Assembly (NCBI RefSeq): GCF_031884435.1
Contig: NZ_CP134779.1
Coordinates: 5,332,001 to 5,396,000 of the forward strand
From: Bosea sp. 685
Lineage (GTDB): Bacteria > Pseudomonadota > Alphaproteobacteria > Rhizobiales > Beijerinckiaceae
Direction: 5' to 3'
DNA: 64,000 nucleotides
The position numbers were made by a program, and so were the translations under genes. Shown here piece by piece: positions 45,565 to 54,327 of the stretch. The notes under the pieces were generated by a model that saw nothing but the letters and a program-made list of their open reading frames with translations, did not search any database and was not told where the DNA came from. Each line of letters begins with the position of its first letter. The first letter of the stretch is position 1.

Positions 45565-46341
45565 CTACCGCGTTGCGCCATTCAGCGGATTCCCCGCATC
45601 CCAGCCATAGCGCATCGTCTCGAAGCGCATCGTCAGCGCGTCGACGAGCAGGAGCTTGCCGACCAGCGATTCGCCGAAACCGGTGACGGCGCGCACCACC
45701 TCCAGCGCCATCAGCGAGCCCATCACGCCCGCGAGCGCTCCGAGCACGCCGGCCTCGGCACAGGGCGCGACCGTGCCGGGCGGCGGTTCCTGCGGGAAGA
45801 GGCAGCGATAGGTCGGGTTGGGCTTGCCGTCAGGGCGGGCCTCATGCGCCCGGATTGTCGTCAGCGAACCGTCGAAACGGCCAAGCGCCGCGGTGACCAG
45901 CGGTCGCCGCTCATGGAAGCAGGCGTCCGAGACGGCATAGCGCGTGGCGAAATTGTCCGAGCCTTCGGCGACGATGTCGTAGAAGGCGATCAGCGCGCGG
46001 GCATTGTGCGGATCGATGCGAACGACGTGCTCCTCGACCACGACGTTCGGATTGAGCCCGCGGATGAATTCGGCCGCGATGACGGCCTTGTGCTCGCCGA
46101 TATCGGCGGTGCTGAAAATGGTCTGGCGCTGCAGATTGGAGAGCGAGACGATGTCGTCGTCGACGATGCCGATCTTGCCGATGCCCGCCGCCGCCAGATA
46201 TTGTAGCAACGGCGCACCCAGCCCGCCCGCACCGATGACCAGGACCCGGGCATTCTTCAGCCGATTCTGGCCCGGCCCGCCGATCTCCGGCAGCACCAGA
46301 TGGCGGGCATAGCGCTCGATCTCAGCATCGTTCAGGCTCAT
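45565..46341 (-). CDS. moeB: MoeB/ThiF-family E1-like adenylyltransferase
   Basis: This is a 258-residue enzyme that adenylates the C-terminal Gly of small sulfur carriers such as MoaD or ThiS. The start MSLNDAEIERYARHLVLPEIG is typical; the nucleotide loop is VIGAGGLGAPLLQYLAAAG, followed by IVDDDIVSLSNLQRQ and a region EGSDNFATRYAVSD. The two CxxC zinc motifs of MoeB are reduced to single cysteines (YRCLF, APCAEAG), so ThiF-like specificity is possible. Confidence 0.85.
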   Translation of the reverse strand: MSLNDAEIERYARHLVLPEIGGPGQNRLKNARVLVIGAGGLGAPLLQYLAAAGIGKIGIVDDDIVSLSNLQRQTIFSTADIGEHKAVIAAEFIRGLNPNVVVEEHVVRIDPHNARALIAFYDIVAEGSDNFATRYAVSDACFHERRPLVTAALGRFDGSLTTIRAHEARPDGKPNPTYRCLFPQEPPPGTVAPCAEAGVLGALAGVMGSLMALEVVRAVTGFGESLVGKLLLVDALTMRFETMRYGWDAGNPLNGATR

Positions 46342-46500
46342 CCCCTAGGGTTAAGCCGATCCCGCCGCTCCTGCAATCGCCGCGAAGGACGGCCGCAGGA
46401 TGATGGCGCGGTCTCGGCTTGGCCGCGTCGCCAAGCCATGCCATCGTGAGCCCAGACAGGGCGGAAAAACCGCCCCAACGATCGAACAGGGGAATGATCC

Positions 46501-47502
46501 ATGCGGTTGAAATCTCTCGCGCTCGCGCTTGCCGGCGTCGCCCTTTCGGCCGTGGCCGCGATGGCTCAGCAAGCGATCAAGCCGGCGGTCGTCTATGACA
46601 AGGGCGGCAAGTTCGACAAATCCTTCAACGAGGCCGCCTATATCGGCGCGGAGAAGTTCAAGGCCGAGACCGGCGTCGAGTTCCGCGATTTCGAGCCGAC
46701 CAACGAGGCCCAGATCGAGCAGGCGCTGCGCCGCTTCGCCCGCGACGGCAATTCGCCGATCATCGCAGTCGGTTTCTCGCAGGCGACGGCGCTGCAGAAG
46801 GTCGCCGCCGAGTTCCCGGACCTGAAATTCACCATCATCGACATGGTCGTCGAACTGCCGAACGTTCAGTCGGTCGTGTTCAAAGAGCATGAGGGCTCCT
46901 ATCTCGTCGGGCTCCTCGCCGGTATGGCTTCGAAGACCAACAAGGTCGGCTTCGTCGGCGGCATGGATATTCCGCTGATCCGCAAATTCGCCTGCGGCTA
47001 TGTCCAGGGCGTCAAGGCGGCCAAGAAGGACGCCGAGATCTTCCAGAACATGACCGGCTCGACGCCCTCGGCCTGGAACGACCCGGTCAAGGGCGGCGAA
47101 CTCGCCAAGTCGCAGATCGACCGCGGCGCCGACGTGATCTACCACGCGGCGGGCGGCACCGGCATCGGCGTGCTGCGCGCCGCCGCCGACGCCGGCAAGC
47201 TCGGCATCGGCGTCGATTCCAACCAGAACGGCCTGCAGCCCGGCAAGGTGCTGACCTCGATGCTGAAGCGTGTCGATGTGGCGGCCTATGCCTCCTTCAA
47301 AGCGGCGCGCGACGGCACCTGGAAGCCCGGCATCTCGGTTTTGGGGCTGAAGGAGGACGGCGTCAGCTGGGCGCTCGACGACGCCAACAAGGCGCTGATC
47401 ACGCCCGAGATGAAGGCTGCGGCCGACAAGGCCAAGGCCGACATCATCAGCGGGGCCGTGAAGGTGCACGACTACATGTCGGATTCGAAGTGCACGATGT
47501 GA
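46501..47502 (+). CDS. BMP-family ABC substrate-binding protein (nucleoside type)
   Basis: This is a 333-residue periplasmic protein of the basic membrane protein (Med/PnrA) family. A Sec signal peptide (SLALALAGVALSAVAAMA) precedes the mature domain with VVYDKGGKFDKSFNEAAYIGAEKF, FSQATALQKVAAEFPDLKF and HEGSYLVGLLAGM. PnrA-like proteins bind purine nucleosides. The downstream ABC genes and nucleoside catabolic enzymes support that substrate. AGGGGAATG precedes the ATG with good spacing. It is probably the first gene of the salvage cluster. Confidence 0.9.
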   Translation: MRLKSLALALAGVALSAVAAMAQQAIKPAVVYDKGGKFDKSFNEAAYIGAEKFKAETGVEFRDFEPTNEAQIEQALRRFARDGNSPIIAVGFSQATALQKVAAEFPDLKFTIIDMVVELPNVQSVVFKEHEGSYLVGLLAGMASKTNKVGFVGGMDIPLIRKFACGYVQGVKAAKKDAEIFQNMTGSTPSAWNDPVKGGELAKSQIDRGADVIYHAAGGTGIGVLRAAADAGKLGIGVDSNQNGLQPGKVLTSMLKRVDVAAYASFKAARDGTWKPGISVLGLKEDGVSWALDDANKALITPEMKAAADKAKADIISGAVKVHDYMSDSKCTM

Positions 47503-47519
47503 TCTTCGCGACAGCGAAG

Positions 47520-47570
47520 GTCATCCCGGACGCGACGCGGGAATCGCGGCGCGATCCGGGATCGCGTGCG
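47520..47570 (+). repeat. GTCATCCCGG element, partial copy
   Basis: It starts GTCATCCCGGACGCGACGC shortly after the binding-protein stop and contains GATCCGGGATC, as in the copy at 38589-38727. The closing outer arm CCGGGATGAC is missing, so this is a half element. It fills most of the gap before the metallo-hydrolase gene. Confidence 0.6.
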
Positions 47571-47584
47571 GACATACATATCCC

Positions 47585-48322
47585 ATGAACATCACCATCC
47601 TCGGCTCGGGCGACGCCTTCGGCTCCGGCGGGCGCTTCAACAGCTGCCTGCATGTCGAGGCCGGTGGGGAGCGCATGCTGCTCGATTGCGGCGCCTCGAG
47701 CCTGGTCGCGCTGAACAAGGCCGGTATCGAACGCAACGGCATTTCGACGCTGCTGTTCACGCATTTCCATGGCGACCATTTCGGCGGCCTGCCTGCCTTC
47801 CTGCTCGACGCGCAATTCGTCTCGCGCCGCAAGGAGCCATTGGTGATCGCGGGGCCGCTCGGCATCGAGCACCGGGCGTTGCATGCGCTCGACGCCGATT
47901 TCCCGGGCGCTGCGACCAATGCCTGGCGCTTCCCGATCCGCTATGTCGAGGTCACGCCCGATAGCCCCGCGACGCTCGCCGGGATCGACGTCACCGCCTT
48001 CCCGATGCTGCATGACGAGCGCGCCGGACCCTGCCAGGGCTACCGATTGGCCCATGGCGGCAAGGTCTTCGCCTTTTCCGGTGACACGGCCTGGACCGAG
48101 GCGCTGGTCCCGCTCGCGTCCGGGGCCGATGTGCTGCTGGTCGAGTGCTACACATGGGACGCTAGGCTCGCCAACCATCTCGACTACGAAACCCTCGCCT
48201 CGCACCGGGCAGAGCTCGAGACGGCACGAATCGTGCTGACGCATATGGGCGTCTCGATGCTCGCGCATCGCGAGCCCTTGCCCGAGGAGCGGGCGCATGA
48301 CGGCATGGTGATCGCGCTGTGA
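47585..48322 (+). CDS. MBL-fold metallo-hydrolase
   Basis: This is a 245-residue beta-lactamase-fold hydrolase, similar to the RNase Z/phosphodiesterase-like group. It begins TILGSGDAFGSGGRFNSC and has the metal motif THFHGDHFGG, with further ligands in FSGDTAWTE and VLTHMG. It lies between the BMP binding protein and the ABC ATPase, and its stop overlaps the GTG start of the ATPase gene. This suggests a role linked to the imported nucleosides or nucleotides, but no substrate can be named. Confidence 0.82.
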   Translation: MNITILGSGDAFGSGGRFNSCLHVEAGGERMLLDCGASSLVALNKAGIERNGISTLLFTHFHGDHFGGLPAFLLDAQFVSRRKEPLVIAGPLGIEHRALHALDADFPGAATNAWRFPIRYVEVTPDSPATLAGIDVTAFPMLHDERAGPCQGYRLAHGGKVFAFSGDTAWTEALVPLASGADVLLVECYTWDARLANHLDYETLASHRAELETARIVLTHMGVSMLAHREPLPEERAHDGMVIAL

Positions 48323-49869
48323 CGGAGCCCCCGCCTTCTGCCGTGAAACCGGCTGCCGCCATCGAGCTGATCGGCATCTCGAAGCGCTTCGGCGCGGTCC
48401 AGGCCAATAAGGACGTGTCGCTCAAGGTCGCGGCCGGCTCGATCCACGGCATTGTCGGCGAGAACGGGGCCGGCAAATCGACCTTGATGTCGATCCTCTA
48501 CGGTTTCTACGAGGCCGATTCCGGCGAGATCAGGGCTTCGGGCGCAGCGCGCAAGATCCGCTCCCCGGGCGAGGCCATCGCGGCCGGCATCGGCATGGTC
48601 CACCAGCATTTCATGCTGGTCGAGACGCTCTCCGTCGTCGAGAACATCGTGCTCGGAGCCGAGGGCGGCGCCTGGCTGAAAGGCGGGCTCGCCAAGGCGC
48701 GGACCGAGCTCGCGCGGCTCTCGCAGGAATATGGCCTCGTCATCGACCCCGACGCCATCGTCGGCGATCTCTCCGTCGGCCTGCAGCAACGCGTCGAGAT
48801 CCTGAAGGCGCTCTATCGCGGCGCCGATATCCTGATCCTCGACGAACCCACCGCCGTGCTGACGCCGCCGGAGGCCGACCAGCTCTTCTGCCTGCTCAGG
48901 GCGCTGAAGCACCAGGGCAAGACCGTAATCCTGATCACGCACAAGCTGCGCGAGATCATGGACGTGACCGACAGGGTCTCGGTGATGCGGCGCGGCGAGA
49001 TGGTCGCGCATGTTGCAACGGCCGAGACTTCGCCGGCCGCCCTGGCCGAGGCGATGGTCGGCCGGCGCGTGCTGCTGCGGGTCGAGAAAGCGCCGCGTCA
49101 GCCTGGCCCGGCCGTGCTAGAGATCGCCGGGCTGTCCTATCTCGACGAGCGCGGCTGCGAGACGCTCAAGGACGCAAGCCTGACGCTGCATGCCGGCGAG
49201 ATCGTCGGCATCGCCGGTGTCGCCGGCAACGGCCAGAGCGAATTGCTCGAGCTGCTGGCCGGGCTGATCCAGCCCTCGCGTGGCGTGATCCGGTTGAACG
49301 GGCAGATCCTCAACGCGACCGAGCGCAACCCCGCCCGCCTGCGCAAGCTCGGACTGATGCATATTCCCGAGGACCGGCAGAAGGCCGGGCTCGTCACCGC
49401 CTTCTCGGCCGCCGAGAACGCGATCCTCGGCTATCATGACGAACCCGCTTTCGGACCCGGCCCCTTCCTGTCGCCCGCAGCAATCGAGGCCCATGCGCGC
49501 GCGGCCTTTGCGGCCTATGACGTGCGCCCACCCGACCCAGCCTTGAAGACGGCGAAATTCTCCGGCGGCAACCAGCAGAAGATCGTACTCGCCCGCGAGA
49601 TCGAGCACGCGCCAAAAGTGCTGCTCGTCGGCCAGCCGACGCGCGGCGTCGATATCGGCGCGATCGAGTTCATCCACCGCCGGCTGATCGCGCTGCGCGA
49701 TGCCGGCGTCGCAATCCTGCTGGTCTCGGTGGAGCTGGAGGAGGTGATGGCGCTGTCCGACCGGATCCTCGCCATGTGCGGTGGGCGGATCACCGGCGAG
49801 CGGGCGGCGGAGACAGCCGACGAGCGCGATCTCGGGCTGCTGATGGCCGGCGTGAGCGAGGCAGCATGA
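48319..49869 (+). CDS. ABC transporter ATP-binding protein, two nucleotide-binding domains
   Basis: This 516-residue ATPase of the sugar/nucleoside importer class has two cassettes. The first has Walker A GENGAGKST, signature LSVGLQQRVEI and Walker B ILILDEPTAVL. The second has a degenerate Walker A (GVAGNGQSE), signature FSGGNQQKI and VGQPTRGVDIG. This asymmetry is normal for CUT2/BMP-type ATPases. It starts at a GTG (48319) overlapping the metallo-hydrolase stop and its own stop overlaps the first permease start. Confidence 0.93.
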   Translation: MTEPPPSAVKPAAAIELIGISKRFGAVQANKDVSLKVAAGSIHGIVGENGAGKSTLMSILYGFYEADSGEIRASGAARKIRSPGEAIAAGIGMVHQHFMLVETLSVVENIVLGAEGGAWLKGGLAKARTELARLSQEYGLVIDPDAIVGDLSVGLQQRVEILKALYRGADILILDEPTAVLTPPEADQLFCLLRALKHQGKTVILITHKLREIMDVTDRVSVMRRGEMVAHVATAETSPAALAEAMVGRRVLLRVEKAPRQPGPAVLEIAGLSYLDERGCETLKDASLTLHAGEIVGIAGVAGNGQSELLELLAGLIQPSRGVIRLNGQILNATERNPARLRKLGLMHIPEDRQKAGLVTAFSAAENAILGYHDEPAFGPGPFLSPAAIEAHARAAFAAYDVRPPDPALKTAKFSGGNQQKIVLAREIEHAPKVLLVGQPTRGVDIGAIEFIHRRLIALRDAGVAILLVSVELEEVMALSDRILAMCGGRITGERAAETADERDLGLLMAGVSEAA

Positions 49870-50966
49870 GCGCCACCCCCATCGACCTCCCGCGCTGGGC
49901 CGACGCAGGCCTGGTTCCGCTCGTATCCGTAGCGGCAGCCCTCGTCGTTGCAGGCCTCGTCGTCATCGGCATCGGCGAGAGCCCGCTGGAGGCGACGACA
50001 TTGCTGCTGCGCGGCGCGCTGGGCAGCGCCGAGGGCATCAGCTTCACGCTCTACTACACCACGAACTTCATCTTCACCGGGCTTGCCGTCGCGGTCGCCT
50101 TCCATGCCGGGCTGTTCAATATCGGCGGCGAGGGACAGGCGACGATCGCCGGTATTTTCGTCGCGCTCGCCTGCCTCTGGCTTGCGCCCCTGCCCGGCAT
50201 CCTGCTCGTGCCGCTGGCGATCCTCGCGGCGGCGGCGGGCGGCGCGCTCTATGGCTTCATTCCCGGCTGGCTCCAGGCAACGCGCGGCAGCCATGTCGTC
50301 ATCACCACGATCATGTTCAATTTCATCGCCGCGACGCTCAGCGTCTACCTGCTGGTCGAGGTCATCGGAAAGCCCGGCTCGATGCAAGCCGAGACACCGG
50401 AGTTCGCCCGCCACGCGATTCTGACGCCGATGCATGAATTGCTCGCGCCGCTCGGCCTCAAGCTGCCGGCGACGCCGCTGAACAGTGCCTTCCTGCTGGC
50501 ACTGGCTGCGCTCGTCGCGGTCTGGGCGCTGATCTATCGCTCGCGGCTGGGTTACGCGATCCGCACGGTCGGGGCTAATCCGCGCGCGGCCGCCTATGCC
50601 GGCATTTCGCCGGCGCGGATCATCATGGTCGCGATGGCGATCTCGGGTGCGCTCGCCGGCGGCCTTGCCGTCAACGAGGTCATGGGCGTGCAGCACCGAC
50701 TGCTGCTCGATTTCACCGCCGGCTATGGCTTTGTCGGCATCGCGGTCGCGCTGATGGGGCGCGGCCATCCGGTCGGCGTCGGGCTCGCGGCGCTGCTGTT
50801 CGGCGTGCTCTATCAAGGCGGAGCGGAGCTTTCCTTCGACAAGCCGAGCATCACCCGCGACATGGTCGTGGTCATCGGCGGCGTCATCATCCTGTTCGCC
50901 GGAGCGCTGGACGGACTGTTCCGGCGGCTGGTGGCAGGCCTGCTGCGGCTGGGGCGTCCGGCATGA
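49866..50966 (+). CDS. ABC transporter permease (BMP/nucleoside importer), first subunit
   Basis: This is a 366-residue inner-membrane permease with about ten helices. It shows FHAGLFNIGGEGQATIAG, GALYGFIPGWLQATRGSHVVITTIM and the ATPase-contact region IRTVGANPRAAAYAGISPARI, typical of the BPD_transp_2 family. The ATG at 49866 overlaps the ATPase stop. With the second permease it forms the heterodimeric channel. Confidence 0.92.
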   Translation: MSATPIDLPRWADAGLVPLVSVAAALVVAGLVVIGIGESPLEATTLLLRGALGSAEGISFTLYYTTNFIFTGLAVAVAFHAGLFNIGGEGQATIAGIFVALACLWLAPLPGILLVPLAILAAAAGGALYGFIPGWLQATRGSHVVITTIMFNFIAATLSVYLLVEVIGKPGSMQAETPEFARHAILTPMHELLAPLGLKLPATPLNSAFLLALAALVAVWALIYRSRLGYAIRTVGANPRAAAYAGISPARIIMVAMAISGALAGGLAVNEVMGVQHRLLLDFTAGYGFVGIAVALMGRGHPVGVGLAALLFGVLYQGGAELSFDKPSITRDMVVVIGGVIILFAGALDGLFRRLVAGLLRLGRPA

Positions 50967-50980
50967 CAATCATCTCGCAG

Positions 50981-51108
50981 GGAAACACGCCGTCGTCCCG
51001 GACGCAGCGAAGCGGAGATCCGGGACCCATGCCTGAACCTTTCCGGCACGTGTTCCGGCATGGGTCCCGGGTCTCCCTGCGGTCGCCCGGGACGACAGGC
51101 GTGTTTCC
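50981..51108 (+). repeat. GTCGTCCCGG palindromic element between permease genes
   Basis: Imperfect outer arms of about 21 bp run from GGAAACACGCCGTCG at 50981 to its complement ending at 51108. Inner arms GGGACCCATGCC (51022-51033) and GGCATGGGTCCC (51057-51068) are perfect. It occupies most of the 166-bp gap between two permease genes that normally lie close together. Confidence 0.75.
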
Positions 51109-51132
51109 CAAGCAATACGGCGGTGGCTGACC

Positions 51133-52107
51133 ATGGAATGGGTCCAGACCATCGCCGTCGTGCTCGACTCGGCTGTGCGGCTGTCGGTTCCGCTGCTTTG
51201 CGCCGCATTGGCGGGGCTGTGGTCGGAGCGGGCCGGCATCGTCGATATCGGGCTCGAGGGCAAGATGCTGATCGCCGCCTTCGCCTCGGCTGCCGCCGCC
51301 TTCGCGACAGGCTCGGCCTGGGCGGGACTTGGCGCCGGCATCCTCGCCTCTGTCATGCTCGCGCTGGTGCATGGTTTCGCCGCGATCACCTGGCGCGGCA
51401 ACCAGATCGTCTCCGGCGTCGCCATCAACATGCTGGCGGCAGGGCTGACCGTGATCCTCGGCAATGCCTGGTATGGCCAGGGCGGACGCACCCCCTCGCT
51501 CGAAGGGCCGGCGCGCTTCCCCGACCTGACGCTGCCGCTCGGCGCCTGGGCGCGCGAACATGTGCCGGTCGTGGGGACCCTCTATGACGAGGTCGTCTCC
51601 GGCCATGCCGCGCCGGTTTACCTCGCCTTTGGCTGCCTGCTTCTGACCGCCCTTGTGCTGAAGCGGACGCGGTTCGGCTTGCGGTTGCGGGCCGTCGGCG
51701 AAAATCCGGCGGCAGTCGACACCGCCGGCATCTCGGTCGCGGGGCTGCGCTATGGCGCGGTGATCATCTGCGGAGCGCTCTGCGGGTTGGGCGGCACCTA
51801 TCTCGCCGTCTCGCAATCGGCGGGCTTCCTGCCGCATATGACCGCTGGCAAGGGTTTCATCGCGCTCGCCGCCGTGATCTTCGCCAATTGGCGCCCCTGG
51901 CCGGCGCTCGGCGCCTGCCTGCTCTTCGGCCTGCTCGACGCGGTTGCGATCAGGCTGCAAGGCGTCATATTGCCCGGCATCGGCCAGGTGCCGGTGCAGG
52001 CGATCCAGGCCCTGCCCTATCTGATGACGGTGATCCTGCTCGCCGGCTTCATCGGCAAATCGACGCCGCCAAAGGCCTCGGGCCTGCCCTATGTCAAGGA
52101 ACGCTGA
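51133..52107 (+). CDS. ABC transporter permease (BMP/nucleoside importer), second subunit
   Basis: This is a 324-residue inner-membrane permease. Motifs are LWSERAGIVDIGLEGKMLI, GFAAITWRGNQIVSGVAINMLAAG split over two helices, and LRAVGENPAAVDTAGISVAGLRY at the ATPase contact. It is shorter than its partner, as usual. Six bases separate it from cdd. Confidence 0.92.
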   Translation: MEWVQTIAVVLDSAVRLSVPLLCAALAGLWSERAGIVDIGLEGKMLIAAFASAAAAFATGSAWAGLGAGILASVMLALVHGFAAITWRGNQIVSGVAINMLAAGLTVILGNAWYGQGGRTPSLEGPARFPDLTLPLGAWAREHVPVVGTLYDEVVSGHAAPVYLAFGCLLLTALVLKRTRFGLRLRAVGENPAAVDTAGISVAGLRYGAVIICGALCGLGGTYLAVSQSAGFLPHMTAGKGFIALAAVIFANWRPWPALGACLLFGLLDAVAIRLQGVILPGIGQVPVQAIQALPYLMTVILLAGFIGKSTPPKASGLPYVKER

Positions 52108-52113
52108 GCCGAG

Positions 52114-52521
52114 ATGACCGACGAGCCCGATTTCGACGCCCTTTTCGCGGTGGCCCAACCTGTCCAGGCCCGGGCCTATGCGCCCTATTCGCGCTTCAAG
52201 GTCGGCGCGGCGCTCCTGGCCGATGACGGCACGGTCTATTTTGGCTGCAATGTCGAGAACGCGTCCTATCCGGTCGGCGTCTGCGCCGAGGCCGGCGCGA
52301 TCTCGGCGATGATCGCCGGCGGCGGGCGCGCCATCCGCGCTTTGCTCGTGCTCGGCGACGGAGATGCGCTGGTCACGCCCTGCGGCGGCTGCCGCCAGCG
52401 CATCCGCGAATTCGCCGCGCCCGAGGCCCAAATCGCGATCGCCGGCCCAAACGGCGTTCGCGCCCGCTTTTCGCTGGCCGAGCTGTTGCCAGCCTCCTTC
52501 GGACCAGACAATTTGCGCTAG
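52114..52521 (+). CDS. cdd: Cytidine deaminase
   Basis: This is a 135-residue tetrameric-type zinc enzyme that converts cytidine and deoxycytidine to uridine and deoxyuridine. It shows YAPYSRFKVGAALLADDG, FGCNVENASYP, the catalytic GVCAEAGAISAM (Cys-Ala-Glu) and the zinc pair PCGGCRQ. It follows the second permease by six bases, so pyrimidine nucleosides are probably among the imported substrates. Its last codons fall within an 8-bp repeat (ATTTGCGC) that recurs at 52690. Confidence 0.95.
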   Translation: MTDEPDFDALFAVAQPVQARAYAPYSRFKVGAALLADDGTVYFGCNVENASYPVGVCAEAGAISAMIAGGGRAIRALLVLGDGDALVTPCGGCRQRIREFAAPEAQIAIAGPNGVRARFSLAELLPASFGPDNLR

Positions 52522-52689
52522 TCGAACGAATTTGACATTTGCGCCCGCCCGATATCGGCCGCGAGGCAAATGTCAAATTCATAAGTTCCACTAGAAAATC
52601 AAAGAGGTTCTAGTGGTTTTGATGATTCCGACATTTGCTCCGAGCCCGATATAGAATGGGGAGCAAATGTCGGAATCAAACCACTAGTG
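52519..52689 (+). repeat. 171-bp nested hairpin element between cdd and the phosphorylase gene
   Basis: Two related hairpins: a perfect 15-bp stem (52528-52542 with 52566-52580) and a perfect 18-bp stem (52624-52641 with 52660-52677), both with GACATTTGC at the core but differing in paired positions outside it. The 7-mer CTAGTGG at 52610 can pair with CCACTAG at 52588 or at 52681, so two stems exclude each other. The ends resemble each other as inverted repeats. ATTTGCGC flanks both sides (52511-52518 and 52690-52697). Confidence 0.75.
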
Positions 52690-52750
52690 ATTTGCGCAAT
52701 CGACGAGTGTTCGTCCGCATGAGTGAATCCGAGGGCCGGGGGGCGGACGA

Positions 52751-53563
52751 ATGGCTGTTGATGCAATCTTCGACGAGGCGGCGGGAACGCTGATCGACCG
52801 TGGGGTCGATGGTCCCATCGACTGCGCGCTCGTGCTCGGAACCGGGCTCGGCCGCATCGCCGACGACATGACCGACATGGTCACGATCCCGTTCTCGGCG
52901 ATCCCCGGCTTTCCCCTGGGAGAGGTCTCGGGGCACGCCCGGCAGCTCTGCTACGGCACGCTCTTCGGCAAGAAGGTACTGATCTTCCAGGGCCGGGCGC
53001 ATTATTACGAGACCGGAGACCCGGCAGCGATGCGCGTGCCGCTCGGCATGCTGAGCGCCTTCGGCTCGCCGCCCCTGATCCTCACCAATGCGGCAGGCTC
53101 ACTGAAGCCCGATCTCCGGCCCGGCGGGCTCGCACTGATCACCGACCACATCAACCTCAACGGCCCCAATCCGCTGGTCGGGGATGTCGGCGATGGCCGC
53201 TTCGTGCCGATGGTCGATGCCTATGATCCGCATCTGCGCATGCGATTGAAGAAGGCCGCCGCGAGCTCCGGCGCCAATCTCGGCGAAGGCGTCTATATGT
53301 GGTTCACCGGTCCCAGCTTCGAGACACCCGCCGAGATCAGGATGGCGAAGACGCTCGGTGCCGACCTTGTCGGCATGTCGACCGTGCCCGAGGTGATCCT
53401 CGCCCGGCGCTTCGGCATCCGCGTCGCCGCCATCTCGGTCATCACCAATATGGGGGCAGGCCTGCTCGGCGGCGCGCCGCAACATGGCGAGACACGAGAC
53501 GTCGCGACCGCCGCCTCAACCGGGTTGCGGCGCCTCTTCCGCAGCTTCCTGTCGGAGCTCTGA
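52751..53563 (+). CDS. Purine-nucleoside phosphorylase, trimeric class
   Basis: This is a 270-residue phosphorylase that splits (deoxy)inosine and guanosine to base and pentose-1-phosphate. Motifs are LVLGTGLGRIAD (phosphate loop), FQGRAHYYET, LTNAAGSLKPDLRPG, WFTGPSFETPAEIRM, GMSTVPEVILAR and the base-contact VITNMGAGLLG. It is the PNP-II type (punA/deoD of trimeric enzymes), not the hexameric type. The start at 52751 follows a 229-bp gap that contains the hairpin element. Confidence 0.92.
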   Translation: MAVDAIFDEAAGTLIDRGVDGPIDCALVLGTGLGRIADDMTDMVTIPFSAIPGFPLGEVSGHARQLCYGTLFGKKVLIFQGRAHYYETGDPAAMRVPLGMLSAFGSPPLILTNAAGSLKPDLRPGGLALITDHINLNGPNPLVGDVGDGRFVPMVDAYDPHLRMRLKKAAASSGANLGEGVYMWFTGPSFETPAEIRMAKTLGADLVGMSTVPEVILARRFGIRVAAISVITNMGAGLLGGAPQHGETRDVATAASTGLRRLFRSFLSEL

Positions 53564-53567
53564 CCCG

Positions 53568-54326
53568 ATGTCCGAGGCATCCGTTGCGGCGCGCGCGCTC
53601 GCCCTGCTCGATCTGACGGACCTCACTGAGGATGCCAGCGAAGCCGGCCTGAGCAGCCTGTGCACACGCGCCGTCGCTGCGCCCAGCCCGGTCGCGGCCA
53701 TATGCATCTGGCCGCGCTTCGTCCGCCAGGCGCGCGCCTTACTGGGCGACGGGCCCGTGCGCATCGCAACCGTGGTGAATTTCCCCGAAGGCGGGACGGC
53801 CATCGCGCCGGTCCTGCGCGAGACCGAACAAGCGCTCACTGAGGGCGCCGACGAGATCGATCTCGTCCTGCCCTGGCAGGCCTTCCTCGCCGGCTATCTC
53901 GAGAGCCCGCGCGCCATGGTCAGGCTGGTGAAATTGCGCTGCGGCGACAAGCGGCTCAAGGTCATCCTGGAGACCGGGGAATACCCCGATCTCGCCCAGG
54001 TCCAGGCCGCCGCCGAGCTCGCCATCGCGGAAGGGGCCGACTTCATCAAGACCTCGACCGGCAAGACGGTGCATTCGGCCAGCATTCCCGCCGCGCGGAC
54101 GATGCTCCAGGTCATCGGGGCGACCAAGCGCCCCGTGGGGTTGAAACCCTCCGGCGGCATCAGGAGTTTGTCCGATGCGGCGAGCTATCTCGCGCTTGCC
54201 GACGCGATCATGGGGCCGGACTGGGCGACGCCGGAAACCTTTCGTTTCGGCGCGAGCGGGTTGCATCAGGTGCTCGTCGACGTGATCGCGGGCGGCGCGG
54301 CGGGGCAAGCGAACGGACCCTATTGA
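53568..54326 (+). CDS. deoC: Deoxyribose-phosphate aldolase
   Basis: This is a 252-residue class I aldolase that splits 2-deoxyribose-5-phosphate to acetaldehyde and glyceraldehyde-3-phosphate. The Schiff-base lysine lies in [13 protein letters not shown] and the second lysine in [18 protein letters not shown] and KVILETGEY are also typical. The ATG at 53568 is four bases after the phosphorylase stop. One base separates it from deoA. Confidence 0.93.
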   Translation: MSEASVAARALALLDLTDLTEDASEAGLSSLCTRAVAAPSPVAAICIWPRFVRQARALLGDGPVRIATVVNFPEGGTAIAPVLRETEQALTEGADEIDLVLPWQAFLAGYLESPRAMVRLVKLRCGDKRLKVILETGEYPDLAQVQAAAELAIAEGADFIKTSTGKTVHSASIPAARTMLQVIGATKRPVGLKPSGGIRSLSDAASYLALADAIMGPDWATPETFRFGASGLHQVLVDVIAGGAAGQANGPY

Positions 54327-54327
54327 G

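Noticed and set aside
50887..52569. 560-codon minus-strand frame opposite the second permease and cdd
   Set aside because: Both plus-strand genes have complete family motifs; the minus frame is Asp/Arg/Gly/Gln-rich low-complexity shadow.
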